64,000 nt of DNA from positions 28,135 to 92,134 of the forward strand of contig SEAY01000002.1 of the NCBI GenBank assembly GCA_004144865.1, read 5' to 3'. The DNA comes from Comamonadaceae bacterium. GTDB lineage: Bacteria > Pseudomonadota > Gammaproteobacteria > Burkholderiales > Burkholderiaceae_C. A program made the position numbers and the translations under genes. Below the pieces are notes generated by a model. It was not told where the DNA came from and made no database searches. It saw only the letters and a list, made by a program, of their open reading frames with translations. Below are positions 35,696 to 43,805 of this stretch, piece by piece. Numbering within the stretch: position 1 is the stretch's first letter; each line of letters starts with the position of its first letter.

Positions 35696-36316
35696 ATGTC
35701 CCGCAAACCCAAAAAAGGCTACTTCGTCAAAGGCCACTTCGTGGCCGAAGGCAGCGAACTCGATCTCGAACTCCGGGCCGAACAGACCGGTGGCGAGCCG
35801 AGCCGCACCGAACTCAAGAAGGAAAGCACCGAGCTGCAGAAGTTGGGCGAGGCGCTGCTCACGCTGCGGTCGGACCTGTTCGAGCGGCTGCAGCTGCCCG
35901 AGACGCTGGTCACCGCCCTGGACGACCTCAAGCGCATCAGCAACTTCGAAGGGCGCCGGCGCCAGATGCAGTACGTGGGCAAGCTGATGCGTGGCCTCGA
36001 CGAGGAAATGCTGCAGGCCGTGCGCGACGCCCTGGAGGAGCAGCGCAGCGGCTCCGCCCAGCAGACGCTCGCCCTGCATGCCGCGGAGAAGTGGCGCGAC
36101 GACCTGATCGCGAACGACGACGCCCTGCAGGCCTGGCTGCAGGCCCACCCGGACACCGATTCGCAGCAGCTGCGCGCCCTGATCCGGCAGGCCCGCAAGG
36201 ACGGCGCGCCGAGCCAGGACGAAGTCTCGCGCGGCCAGGCACCGCGCCGCGGCCGGGCCTACCGCGAGATCTTCCAGCTGGTGCGCGAACACCTGGAGCA
36301 GGAAGAGCATGGCTGA
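35696..36316 (+). CDS. darP: Ribosome biogenesis factor DarP (YjgA, DUF615)
   Basis: 206 residues, strongly charged and helical. It opens MSRKPKKGYFVKGHFVAEGSELD. DLKRISNFEGRRRQMQYVGKLMR is the family hallmark. DarP promotes 50S subunit maturation near the peptidyl transferase centre. The pmbA/darP divergent pair is conserved in beta- and gamma-proteobacteria. The start was set at the conserved Met, not the upstream in-frame ATG at 35642. It overlaps mogA by 8 bases. Confidence 0.95.
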   Translation: MSRKPKKGYFVKGHFVAEGSELDLELRAEQTGGEPSRTELKKESTELQKLGEALLTLRSDLFERLQLPETLVTALDDLKRISNFEGRRRQMQYVGKLMRGLDEEMLQAVRDALEEQRSGSAQQTLALHAAEKWRDDLIANDDALQAWLQAHPDTDSQQLRALIRQARKDGAPSQDEVSRGQAPRRGRAYREIFQLVREHLEQEEHG

Positions 36317-36899
36317 CCACGACCCCGTCACCATCGGCATCGTTTCCATCAGCGACCGCGCATCGACCGGCGTCTACGAGGACAAGGGCCTGCCCGCGCT
36401 GAAGGAATGGCTCGCGCGCGCGCTGAAGAACCCCCTCACCTTCCAGGAGCGCCTGATCCCCGACGAGAAGGAGCGCATCAGTGCGACGCTCATCGAACTG
36501 GTGGATGCGAAGTGCGCGCTGGTGCTCACCACGGGCGGCACCGGGCCGGCGAAACGCGACGTCACGCCGGAAGCGACGCTCGCCATCGCCGACAAGGAGA
36601 TGCCCGGTTTCGGCGAGCAGATGCGGCAGGTGAGCCTGCGCTTCGTGCCGACGGCGATCCTCTCGCGGCAGGTGGCGGTGATCCGCGGCGACACGCTGAT
36701 CGTCAACCTGCCAGGGCAGCCGAAGGCCATCCAGGAAACGCTGGAAGGGCTGAAGGAAGACGGCAAGCAGGTCGTGACCGGCATCTTCGCCGCGGTGCCC
36801 TACTGCATCGACCTCATCGGCGGGCCTTACCTCGAGACGAACGACGAGGTGTGCAAGGCGTTCCGGCCGAAGAGCGCCATCCGCCCGGCGAAGGGCTAG
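36309..36899 (+). CDS. mogA: Molybdopterin adenylyltransferase
   Basis: 196 residues. MogA adenylates molybdopterin before molybdenum insertion. TIGIVSISDRASTGVYEDKGLPAL at the start, LVLTTGGTGPAKRDVTPEAT (the GGTG substrate loop) and VNLPGQPKAIQETL are diagnostic. NasA at 23096 needs this cofactor, so the gene supports the nitrate island functionally though it is 9 kb away. The ATG overlaps the end of darP. Confidence 0.96.
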   Translation: MADHDPVTIGIVSISDRASTGVYEDKGLPALKEWLARALKNPLTFQERLIPDEKERISATLIELVDAKCALVLTTGGTGPAKRDVTPEATLAIADKEMPGFGEQMRQVSLRFVPTAILSRQVAVIRGDTLIVNLPGQPKAIQETLEGLKEDGKQVVTGIFAAVPYCIDLIGGPYLETNDEVCKAFRPKSAIRPAKG

Positions 36900-36908
36900 C
36901 GCAATGTT

Positions 36909-36986
36909 GTCATCCCGGGCTTGACCCGGGATCCATGCGGCGCCTGGTCGGGCGCAGTGTGGATTGCGGGTCAAGCCCGCAATGAC
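36909..36986. repeat. Dispersed palindromic repeat, family B
   Basis: GTCATCCCGGGCTTGACCCG at left and CGGGTCAAGCCCGCAATGAC at right. It fills the convergent gap between mogA and cysE. Confidence 0.85.
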
Positions 36987-37011
36987 AGCCCGGGTCGCGC
37001 AGCGACTAGCC

Positions 37012-37779
37012 TTACTTCCCCACCAGCTGCGTCAGCTTCTCCCGCTCGAAGCTTTCCGTCGTCTGCGCGTCCAGCGGCACGCAATCCTTCTGCTGCGGCG
37101 CGAGCTTCTCGATCGCCTGCCACAGCAGCGCGATCTGGTGCTCCTGCGAGGCGGCGTTGTCGATCAGGCCGCGCATCGCCTGCGACAGCGGGTCGTCGTT
37201 CGCGGTGATGCCGTAGGCCGAGAACCCCATCTTCGCGGCGACTTCCTCGCGGCGCGCCGAGTCCTCGGCCTGGATGATGCGCGCGGGGATGCCGACGGCC
37301 GTTGCACCGGCCGGCACCGGCTTGATCACCACCGCATTGCTGCCGACCTTCGCGTCGTCACCGACGGTGAAGCCCCCCAGCACCTTGGCGCCCGCGCTCA
37401 CCACCACGTTCCTGCCCAGGGTGGGGTGGCGCTTGGTGCCCTTGTACAGCGAGGTGCCGCCCAGCGTCACGCCCTGGTAGATCGTGCAGCCGTCGCCCAC
37501 TTCGGCCGTCTCGCCGATGACGACGCCCATCCCGTGGTCGATGAACACGCCCTGCCCGATCACCGCGCCAGGGTGGATCTCGATACCCGTCATCCAGCGC
37601 GCGAACTGCGACAGGAAGCGCGCCAGCCAGTGCAACTCGCGCTGCCACAGCCAGTGCGACGCGCGGTGCAGCACGATGGCATGCAGGCCCGGATAACACG
37701 TGACCACCTCCCACTTGCTGCGCGCGGCAGGGTCGCGGTCGAGGATGCACTGGATGTCGGAACGCAGGCGGCTGAACAT
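37012..37779 (-). CDS. cysE: Serine O-acetyltransferase
   Basis: 255 residues. It makes O-acetylserine for cysteine synthesis. The N-terminal helical domain ([21 protein letters not shown]) precedes a left-handed beta-helix with the catalytic His region [38 protein letters not shown]. The C-terminal extension (about 175-255) is longer than in the short plant-like form and shows no recognised motif. trmJ is 31 bases upstream on the same strand. Confidence 0.95.
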   Translation of the reverse strand: MFSRLRSDIQCILDRDPAARSKWEVVTCYPGLHAIVLHRASHWLWQRELHWLARFLSQFARWMTGIEIHPGAVIGQGVFIDHGMGVVIGETAEVGDGCTIYQGVTLGGTSLYKGTKRHPTLGRNVVVSAGAKVLGGFTVGDDAKVGSNAVVIKPVPAGATAVGIPARIIQAEDSARREEVAAKMGFSAYGITANDDPLSQAMRGLIDNAASQEHQIALLWQAIEKLAPQQKDCVPLDAQTTESFEREKLTQLVGK

Positions 37780-37810
37780 GCGGGTGTTCTGAGCTTATGT
37801 GGCGGCAAGT

Positions 37811-38533
37811 CTAAGGCTTCGCCTTTTTCGCCGCTTCCGACATGGCCTTGGCGACACCACGCAGGATGTGGATTTCCTCCGGGGTGGGTTGCGCGCGGTT
37901 GAACAGCTGGTTCAGGCGCGGCATCAGCTTCTTGGGCGCCGCGGGGTCCAGGAAGCCAATCTCCACCAGAGCCTGTTCCCAGTGCCGCAGCATGCCGGCC
38001 ACGGCCGCGGCGTCCGCCGCAGGCGCCGCGGCGGGCGGTTCCAGCCCGAAGCCGCCCAGGGCGAGGCGCCACTCGTAGGCGATCACCTGGATCGCCGAGG
38101 CGAGGTTCAGCGATCCGTAGTCCGGCGCCACCGGGATGCGCAGCGCCGCGTGGCAGCGGTACACGTCCTCGTTGCGCATGCCGTAACGCTCCGAGCCGAA
38201 GAGGAAAGCCACGCTGTGCCCTTCGCGCGCGACCCCGGCGAAATGCTCGCGCGGGGTGCTCGTCGGGGGACCGAAGTCGCGCGGCGTCATCACGGTGGCG
38301 CACACGTGCGTCATGCCCTCCAGCGCCTCGTCCAAGGTCGGGACCGCGCGCGCCTTGTGCAGCACGTCGATCGCGCCGCTGGCCCGCTCGATCGTCTCTT
38401 CGCGCGTGAGCACGTCGTCCCAGCGCGGTTGCACGAGCACCAGGTCGTCGAAGCCCATCACCCTGAGGGCGCGCGCGGCGGCGCCCACGTTGCCGGCGTG
38501 GCTGGGCTGGATCAGGACGAAGCGGGTGCGCAT
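37811..38533 (-). CDS. trmJ: tRNA (cytidine/uridine-2'-O-)-methyltransferase TrmJ
   Basis: 240 residues of the SPOUT class. MRTRFVLIQPSHAGNVGAAARALRVMGFDDLVLV is motif 1, VAFLFGSERYGMRNEDVYRC motif 2 and YGSLNLASAIQVIAYEWR motif 3 with the trefoil knot. TrmJ methylates position 32 of several tRNAs. Next to cysE and divergent from suhB, as in many beta-proteobacteria. Confidence 0.95.
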   Translation of the reverse strand: MRTRFVLIQPSHAGNVGAAARALRVMGFDDLVLVQPRWDDVLTREETIERASGAIDVLHKARAVPTLDEALEGMTHVCATVMTPRDFGPPTSTPREHFAGVAREGHSVAFLFGSERYGMRNEDVYRCHAALRIPVAPDYGSLNLASAIQVIAYEWRLALGGFGLEPPAAAPAADAAAVAGMLRHWEQALVEIGFLDPAAPKKLMPRLNQLFNRAQPTPEEIHILRGVAKAMSEAAKKAKP

Positions 38534-38688
38534 CGCCGTATTGTCCGGTACGTGGTTGGACGTAGGACGCGCGACCTCAAGTCCCTTCCGGGCAGGGATG
38601 ACACCCCGGCCGGTAAAATGGCGCTAAGTTGGCCTTCCGCATCGACGGGAGGCCGTCCGCCCGGTGGGCGCAGCTCTTCACACAACTC

Positions 38689-39603
38689 ATGTCGTCCAAC
38701 CAGCACCCCATGCTCAACGTGGCCGTCAAGGCCGCCCGCGCCGCCGGCGCGATCATCAACCGGGCCGCGCTCGATGTCGAAGCCGTCCGGATCTCGCAGA
38801 AGCAGACCAACGATTTCGTCACCGAAGTCGACCATGCGGCCGAGCGCATCATCATCGACACCCTGCTGGGCGCCTACCCCGACCACGGGATCTGGGCCGA
38901 GGAGTCGGGCCGCGAGCACGGCAAGGCCAGCGCCGATCACGTCTGGCTGATCGACCCCCTGGACGGCACCACCAACTTCATCCACGGCTTCCCGGTCTAC
39001 TGCGTCAGCATCGCGCTGCTGGTGCGGGGCCGCGTCGAACAGGCCGTGATCTACGACCCGACCCGCAACGACCTCTTCACCGCCACGCGCGGGCGCGGCG
39101 CCTACGTCAACGACCGGCGCATCCGCGTGAGCAAGCGCACCCAGCTGAAGGAAGCCCTCGTCTCCACCGGCTTCCCGTTCCGCCCGGGCGACAACTTCAA
39201 CATCTACCTGCGCATGATGGCCGACGTCATGAAGCGCACCGCCGGCCTGCGCCGTCCCGGCGCCGCGGCGCTGGACCTGGCCTACGTGGCCGCGGGCTTC
39301 ACCGAAGGCTTCTTCGAGACCGGCCTGTCCCCCTGGGACGTGGCCGCCGGCTCGCTGCTGGTCACCGAGGCCGGCGGCCTGATCGGCAACTTCACCGGCG
39401 AGGCCGACTTCCTGGAGCAGCGCGAGTGCGTCGCGGGCAACCCCAAGATCTACGGCCAGCTGGTGAAGATCCTCGGCAAGTACAGCAAGTTCGCCAGCGC
39501 GGGCGAGAAGGCCGACCTGCGCCAGAACACGCCCACGCTGGTGGAACCCACCATGGAGCCGGGCACGCAGGTGGACGACCCGCCGCCGCAGGAAGTCGCC
39601 TGA
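38689..39603 (+). CDS. suhB: Inositol-1-monophosphatase SuhB
   Basis: 304 residues from [20 protein letters not shown]; a later ATG (38710, MLNVAV) is also plausible. The Mg2+ motifs [32 protein letters not shown] and [18 protein letters not shown] are intact. SuhB dephosphorylates inositol phosphates and in E. coli also joins rRNA antitermination complexes. A TAAAAT -10-like hexamer is at 38614-38619 without a good -35. It lies 10 bases before mscS. Confidence 0.94.
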   Translation: MSSNQHPMLNVAVKAARAAGAIINRAALDVEAVRISQKQTNDFVTEVDHAAERIIIDTLLGAYPDHGIWAEESGREHGKASADHVWLIDPLDGTTNFIHGFPVYCVSIALLVRGRVEQAVIYDPTRNDLFTATRGRGAYVNDRRIRVSKRTQLKEALVSTGFPFRPGDNFNIYLRMMADVMKRTAGLRRPGAAALDLAYVAAGFTEGFFETGLSPWDVAAGSLLVTEAGGLIGNFTGEADFLEQRECVAGNPKIYGQLVKILGKYSKFASAGEKADLRQNTPTLVEPTMEPGTQVDDPPPQEVA

Positions 39604-39613
39604 AGGCCGCCCG

Positions 39614-40705
39614 ATGATCGAGGAACTGCAGGGACGACCCTGGCTGTACACGTTCGTGGCCGCGATGCTGGCCGCGTTGCTGGCCCTGGCCGTGCACCAC
39701 GTCGCGCGCGCCGTCCTGCGGCGCGTGGTGCGGCGCGAAAGGCTGCAGGTCGTGGGCGCGATGCTGGAACGCACGCAGCGGGCGGCCGGCTTCGCCGCCC
39801 CGCTCTTCGCGATGCAGATCGTGTGGGCGGGGGCCCCCGACACGCTGGACTCCATAGGCGCGGTGCGCCACGTCAACGGGCTGATGCTGATCGTCGCGAT
39901 CACCGCCTTCGCGATGGGACTGATCGGCGGCGTTGCCGACGGCCTGATCGCCAAGCATCCGGTGGACGTCGAGGACAACCTCAACGCCCGGCGGGTGGAA
40001 ACGCAGACGCGCGTGCTCTCGCGCAGCGCCCAGGTGCTGGTGCTGATCGGCGGCGCCTCGATGATCCTCATGACTTTCCCCAGCATGCGCCAGCTGGGGG
40101 CGAGTCTGCTGGCGTCGGCCGGCGTGCTCGGCATCATCGCGGGCCTGGCCGCCCGCCCGGTGTTCAGCAACCTGATCTCGGGGCTGCAGATCGCGCTGTC
40201 GCAGCCGCTGCGCCTCGACGACGTGCTGATCGTCAAGGGGGAATGGGGACGCGTGGAGGAGATCACGGGGACCTACGTCGTGCTGCGGATCTGGGACGAG
40301 CGCCGCCTGATCATCCCGCTGCAATGGTTCATCGAGAACCCGTTCGAGAACTGGACGCGCACCGGCTCGGAGATCCTGGGCACGGCTTTCCTCTACGTGG
40401 ACTACACGACGCCGGTGGAAGCGGTGCGCGCCGAGGCGAAGCGCATCGTGGAGGCCGCGCCCGAATGGGACAAGCGCGTGTTCTCGGTGCAGGTGACCGA
40501 CATCACGGACCGGACCATGCAGATCCGCATCCTGATTTCGGCCCGCAATTCCGGCAAGGCCTTCGACCTGCGCTGCAAGCTGCGCGAGGAGATGCTGGTC
40601 TTCCTCGCGCGCGAGTACCCTCAGTGCTTGCCGCTGGTGCGTTCGCCGGCAGTGGGAGCCCCGGGCGCGCCGCTCGTTGCGGACGCCGCCTCGTCGGTCG
40701 GCTGA
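39614..40705 (+). CDS. MscS-family mechanosensitive channel
   Basis: 363 residues with about four or five membrane helices. The pore-lining helix and beta-domain are seen in LGASLLASAGVLGIIAGLAARPVFSNLISGLQIALSQPLRLDDVL (about 155-200) and VVLRIWDERRLIIPLQWFIENPFENWTR. It probably opens under membrane tension or acts as a small-solute channel. The last 28 codons overlap the mrpG gene on the other strand by 85 bases. Confidence 0.92.
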   Translation: MIEELQGRPWLYTFVAAMLAALLALAVHHVARAVLRRVVRRERLQVVGAMLERTQRAAGFAAPLFAMQIVWAGAPDTLDSIGAVRHVNGLMLIVAITAFAMGLIGGVADGLIAKHPVDVEDNLNARRVETQTRVLSRSAQVLVLIGGASMILMTFPSMRQLGASLLASAGVLGIIAGLAARPVFSNLISGLQIALSQPLRLDDVLIVKGEWGRVEEITGTYVVLRIWDERRLIIPLQWFIENPFENWTRTGSEILGTAFLYVDYTTPVEAVRAEAKRIVEAAPEWDKRVFSVQVTDITDRTMQIRILISARNSGKAFDLRCKLREEMLVFLAREYPQCLPLVRSPAVGAPGAPLVADAASSVG

Positions 40706-41043
40706 GGTCCACCCTCCGCGATCGTCCACAGCGGCGGCGGCAGCGGGTCGCCGGCGCGGCGCTGGCGGAACAGCGCCGCGCGCGCCAGCAGCACGGTCGT
40801 CACCGGCACGGTGATGGCCAGCAGGATGATGATCACCCAGACGTGCAGCGAGAGCGTGGCCGGCGAGGCGGTGAAGTGCAGGATGGAGGCCAGCGTGACC
40901 GCCCAGCTGCCCAGCGTGTAGGCCAGCGACGGCGCGTGCATGCGCAGGAAAAAGTCCGGCAGCCGCCACAGGCCCAGCGCCGCGGCCAGGGCCAGGCCGC
41001 CGCTCAGGAGCAGCAGCACGGAGACCAGCACGTCGACGATCAT
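40621..41043 (-). CDS. mrpG: Na+/H+ antiporter subunit G
   Basis: 140 residues, longer than the usual about 110 because of a hydrophilic C-terminal tail. Three transmembrane helices are evident (3-25, 42-60 and 66-88). LWRLPDFFLRMHAPSLAYTLGSW is the MnhG/PhaG signature. It is the last gene of the mrp operon; start overlaps the mrpF stop (ATGA). Its 3' end overlaps the convergent mscS gene. Confidence 0.93.
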   Translation of the reverse strand: MIVDVLVSVLLLLSGGLALAAALGLWRLPDFFLRMHAPSLAYTLGSWAVTLASILHFTASPATLSLHVWVIIILLAITVPVTTVLLARAALFRQRRAGDPLPPPLWTIAEGGPQPTDEAASATSGAPGAPTAGERTSGKH

Positions 41044-41315
41044 TCGATCACCTCGCCGCGCAGCAGGAACTTGGCGAGTGCCGCCGAGGTCACGAAACCG
41101 AACAACGCCATGAGCAGCGCGCCCTCGAAGTACATGCTGCTGTCGTAGCGGATCGCCAGCCCCAGCAGCGCCTGCATCGCCACCACGAACAGGAAATCCA
41201 GCGCCAGCACGCGGTCCTGCGCGCGCGGCCCGCGCAACAGGCGCAGCAGCGCGACGCCCATCGCCAGTGCGTACAGCACGAGCGTCACCGTGATCGCCAC
41301 CCCCAGCAGCGTCAT
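41040..41315 (-). CDS. mrpF: Na+/H+ antiporter subunit F
   Basis: 91 residues with three helices (MTLLGVAITVTLVLYALAMGVALLRLLRGP, DRVLALDFLFVVAMQALLGLAIR, FEGALLMALFGFVTSAALAKFLL). The RGP-x4-DRVLALD motif is diagnostic of MrpF/PhaF. The start was set at the ATG overlapping the mrpE stop by 4 bases. Confidence 0.94.
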   Translation of the reverse strand: MTLLGVAITVTLVLYALAMGVALLRLLRGPRAQDRVLALDFLFVVAMQALLGLAIRYDSSMYFEGALLMALFGFVTSAALAKFLLRGEVIE

Positions 41316-41800
41316 TCGAAGATCTCCTTGAGCGGCGCCTCGTAGCGCGCCTTGAATTCGGCGACGAAGGTCGCCTCGTCGCGCAGGTCGAACACGTGGA
41401 TCAGCACCACGCTGTGGTCGGAGGCGAGCTCGCTCCACACCGTGCCCGGGATGACGGCGCAGATCACCGCGAGCGAGGCCAGCGCATGGGCGTCGCGAAT
41501 CGCCAGCGGCACGGCGACGAACGCGCCGCGCGGCAGGCGCCGGTGCGAACGCAACACGCCCCCCGCGACTTCCAGCGCGGACACCACCACGTCGCCGCCC
41601 ACGCGCAGCACCAGGCGCGCCAGCACCAGCGGGCGCTTCAGGCGCGGGCCCGGCGGGCGCAGCGGCGCCACCAGCACCGGCATCAGCCAGCCTGCCAGCG
41701 CGCCCAGCAGAACGTGCGCGGGCGCCAGCGAATCATTGAGCAGCAGCCACAGGCCCCACAGCGCAAGGGAAAGCAGCGGGGCAGGAAACCAGCGGCTCAT
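41312..41800 (-). CDS. mrpE: Na+/H+ antiporter subunit E
   Basis: 162 residues. FPAPLLSLALWGLWLLLNDSLAPAHVLLGALAGWLMP at the start, VICAVIPGTVWSELASDHSVVLIHVFD near residues 115-140 is the MrpE signature. Two N-terminal helices and a cytoplasmic alpha/beta part. Start and stop overlap mrpD and mrpF by 4 bases each. Confidence 0.94.
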   Translation of the reverse strand: MSRWFPAPLLSLALWGLWLLLNDSLAPAHVLLGALAGWLMPVLVAPLRPPGPRLKRPLVLARLVLRVGGDVVVSALEVAGGVLRSHRRLPRGAFVAVPLAIRDAHALASLAVICAVIPGTVWSELASDHSVVLIHVFDLRDEATFVAEFKARYEAPLKEIFE

Positions 41801-43464
41801 GGCATCGCCCTTCCCGCCGGGCGTCCCACCGGCTGCGCGCTGAAGATCGCATCGATGTAGGCCTGCGGCGTGTGCAGCGTGGCCGCCGTTTGCCGCGTGT
41901 ACGTCAGCACCGCGTCGCCGCGCACCGCCAGCGCCACGCAGGCGGCCAGCAGCAGCGTCACGGGCAGGACCTCGATCACGTGCAGGTGCGGCTGCGGCCG
42001 CTCCTGCAGCGACCAGAAGTGGGCGATGAAGGCGCGCACGAGCGCGATCGCCGCGGCCAGCCCCGACAGGATCAGCAATGCGAACAGCCACCAGCGCGCC
42101 GCCGGGCCCGACGGCCCGTCGCTCGCCTCCGCCAAGGCGCCCAGCATCGCCACCTTGCCGACGAAGCCGGACAGCGGCGGCAGCCCGGCCAGCACCATCG
42201 CGCACACCAGGAAGGTGACCGCCAGGTAGGCGAGCGCCGCGGGGATGGCCCGGCCGACAAGTGCAACCTGCTGGTCGTCGAGGTTCGCGTCCAGCGGCGA
42301 GTACTCGGCGAAGAGGGGCAGCCGCCCTTCCGGCGCCTCCACGGAGGGCGGATCCACCTCGGCCTGCCGCGGCCGCTCGACGAGTTCCACCAGCAGGAAC
42401 AGTGCGGCGGCGCCCAGCGTGGAACTGGCCATGTAGAACAGCGCGCCGGCCGTCACCTGCGGAAGGTCCAGGCCGATCGCCGCCAGCACCGTGCCCGAGG
42501 AGCTGATCACGCTGTAGCCCGCCAGCCGCCCGAGCTGCTGCGAGGCCAGCATGCCGATGGCGCCGAACGCCAGCGTGGCCAGGCCACCCCAGACCAGGAC
42601 CGGGCTGCCGAACAGCGCCGAATCGCCGGCCGTGGCCGGGAAGCAGAGCGTCCACAGGCGCAGCACGGCATAGACCCCCACCTTGGTGAGGATGGCGAAC
42701 AGCGCCGCCGAGGGCGCGCTCGCCGCGGCGTACGCATGCGGCAGCCAGAAGTTCAGCGGCCAGAACGCCGCCTTGGCGAGGAAGGCCACGGCCAGCAGCG
42801 CCGCGGCCGCGTGCAGCAGGCCGCGGTCACCGGCGGGCACGTGCGGCAGCTTGGCGGCGATGTCGGCCATGTTCAGCGTGCCGGTCACGCCATACAGCAG
42901 CGCCACGCCGATCAGGAACAGCAGCGAGGCCACAAGGTTGATCGCGATGTAGTGCAGGCCGGGACGCACGCGCGTGACGCCGCCGCCGTGCAGCAGCAGC
43001 CCGTACGAGGCCGCCAGCAGCACCTCGAAGAACACGAACAGGTTGAACAGGTCCGCGGTGAGGAAGGCGCCGTTCAGTCCCATCAGCTGCAGCTGCAGCA
43101 GCGGGTGGAAGTGCACGCCCGCCCGGTGCCAGCGCGCCAGCGAAAACAACAGCGAGGCCAATGCCGCGCACGCGGCCAGCAGCAGCATCAGGGCCGAGAG
43201 CCGGTCCAGCGCCAGCACGATACCGAAGGGCACCGGCCAGTTGCCGGGCAGGTAGACGCTCACGGCGTGCGCGCGCGCGCCGTCCTGCACCGAGGCGAGC
43301 ATCAGCAGCGCGATGCCGAGGTTCGCCACCATGGCCACCAGGTTGAGCCCCGCCTTGAGGCGGCGCTGCCCTTCCCCCAGCCCGACCAGCGCCGCGGCGG
43401 TGGCCAGCGGCAGCAGGATGGGCAACACCAGCAGGTGGGCGCCTCCCCAGGTCGCGGCGTTCAA
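41797..43464 (-). CDS. mrpD: Na+/H+ antiporter subunit D
   Basis: 555 residues, about 14 helices, homologous to NuoM/NuoN. The proton-path residues lie in NLFVFFEVLLAASYGLLLHGG and AKAAFWPLNFWLPHAYAAASAPSAALFAILTKVGVYA (about 225-265). A hydrophilic insert at about 365-400 (ERPRQAEVDPPSVEAPEGR) makes it longer than the roughly 500-residue norm. The start is TTG, with TTGA overlapping the mrpC stop; no better in-frame ATG precedes the conserved part. Confidence 0.95.
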   Translation of the reverse strand: MNAATWGGAHLLVLPILLPLATAAALVGLGEGQRRLKAGLNLVAMVANLGIALLMLASVQDGARAHAVSVYLPGNWPVPFGIVLALDRLSALMLLLAACAALASLLFSLARWHRAGVHFHPLLQLQLMGLNGAFLTADLFNLFVFFEVLLAASYGLLLHGGGVTRVRPGLHYIAINLVASLLFLIGVALLYGVTGTLNMADIAAKLPHVPAGDRGLLHAAAALLAVAFLAKAAFWPLNFWLPHAYAAASAPSAALFAILTKVGVYAVLRLWTLCFPATAGDSALFGSPVLVWGGLATLAFGAIGMLASQQLGRLAGYSVISSSGTVLAAIGLDLPQVTAGALFYMASSTLGAAALFLLVELVERPRQAEVDPPSVEAPEGRLPLFAEYSPLDANLDDQQVALVGRAIPAALAYLAVTFLVCAMVLAGLPPLSGFVGKVAMLGALAEASDGPSGPAARWWLFALLILSGLAAAIALVRAFIAHFWSLQERPQPHLHVIEVLPVTLLLAACVALAVRGDAVLTYTRQTAATLHTPQAYIDAIFSAQPVGRPAGRAMP

Positions 43465-43805
43465 GGCCGCTCCTCCTGCCCGTCCACGTGGTCGCTGTCG
43501 GTCAGCCCGCGCAACGCGAGCAGCACCACCAGGAACAGCGCCGTGGTCGCGAAGCCGATGACGATCGCCGTGAGCACCAGGGACTGCGGCAGCGGGTCGG
43601 TGTAGTTCTGGAGGTTGGCCTGCAGCGCAGCCCGCACGATGGGCTCCCGGTCGAGGGAGAGGCTGCCCACGCTGAAGATGAACAGGTTGGTGGCGTACGA
43701 CAGCAGCGTCAGGCCGATCAGCACCTGGTACGTGCGAGGCCGCAGGATCAGCCAGACCCCGGCCGACGTGAGCACGCCGATGGCCAGCGCGATGATCACT
43801 TCCAT
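43461..43805 (-). CDS. mrpC: Na+/H+ antiporter subunit C
   Basis: 114 residues, NuoK-like, three transmembrane helices. GVLTSAGVWLILRPRTYQVLIGLTLLSYATNLFIFSVG and DPLPQSLVLTAIVIGFATTALFLVVLL are the MnhC/MrpC signatures. Start and stop overlap mrpA and mrpD. Confidence 0.95.
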   Translation of the reverse strand: MEVIIALAIGVLTSAGVWLILRPRTYQVLIGLTLLSYATNLFIFSVGSLSLDREPIVRAALQANLQNYTDPLPQSLVLTAIVIGFATTALFLVVLLALRGLTDSDHVDGQEERP

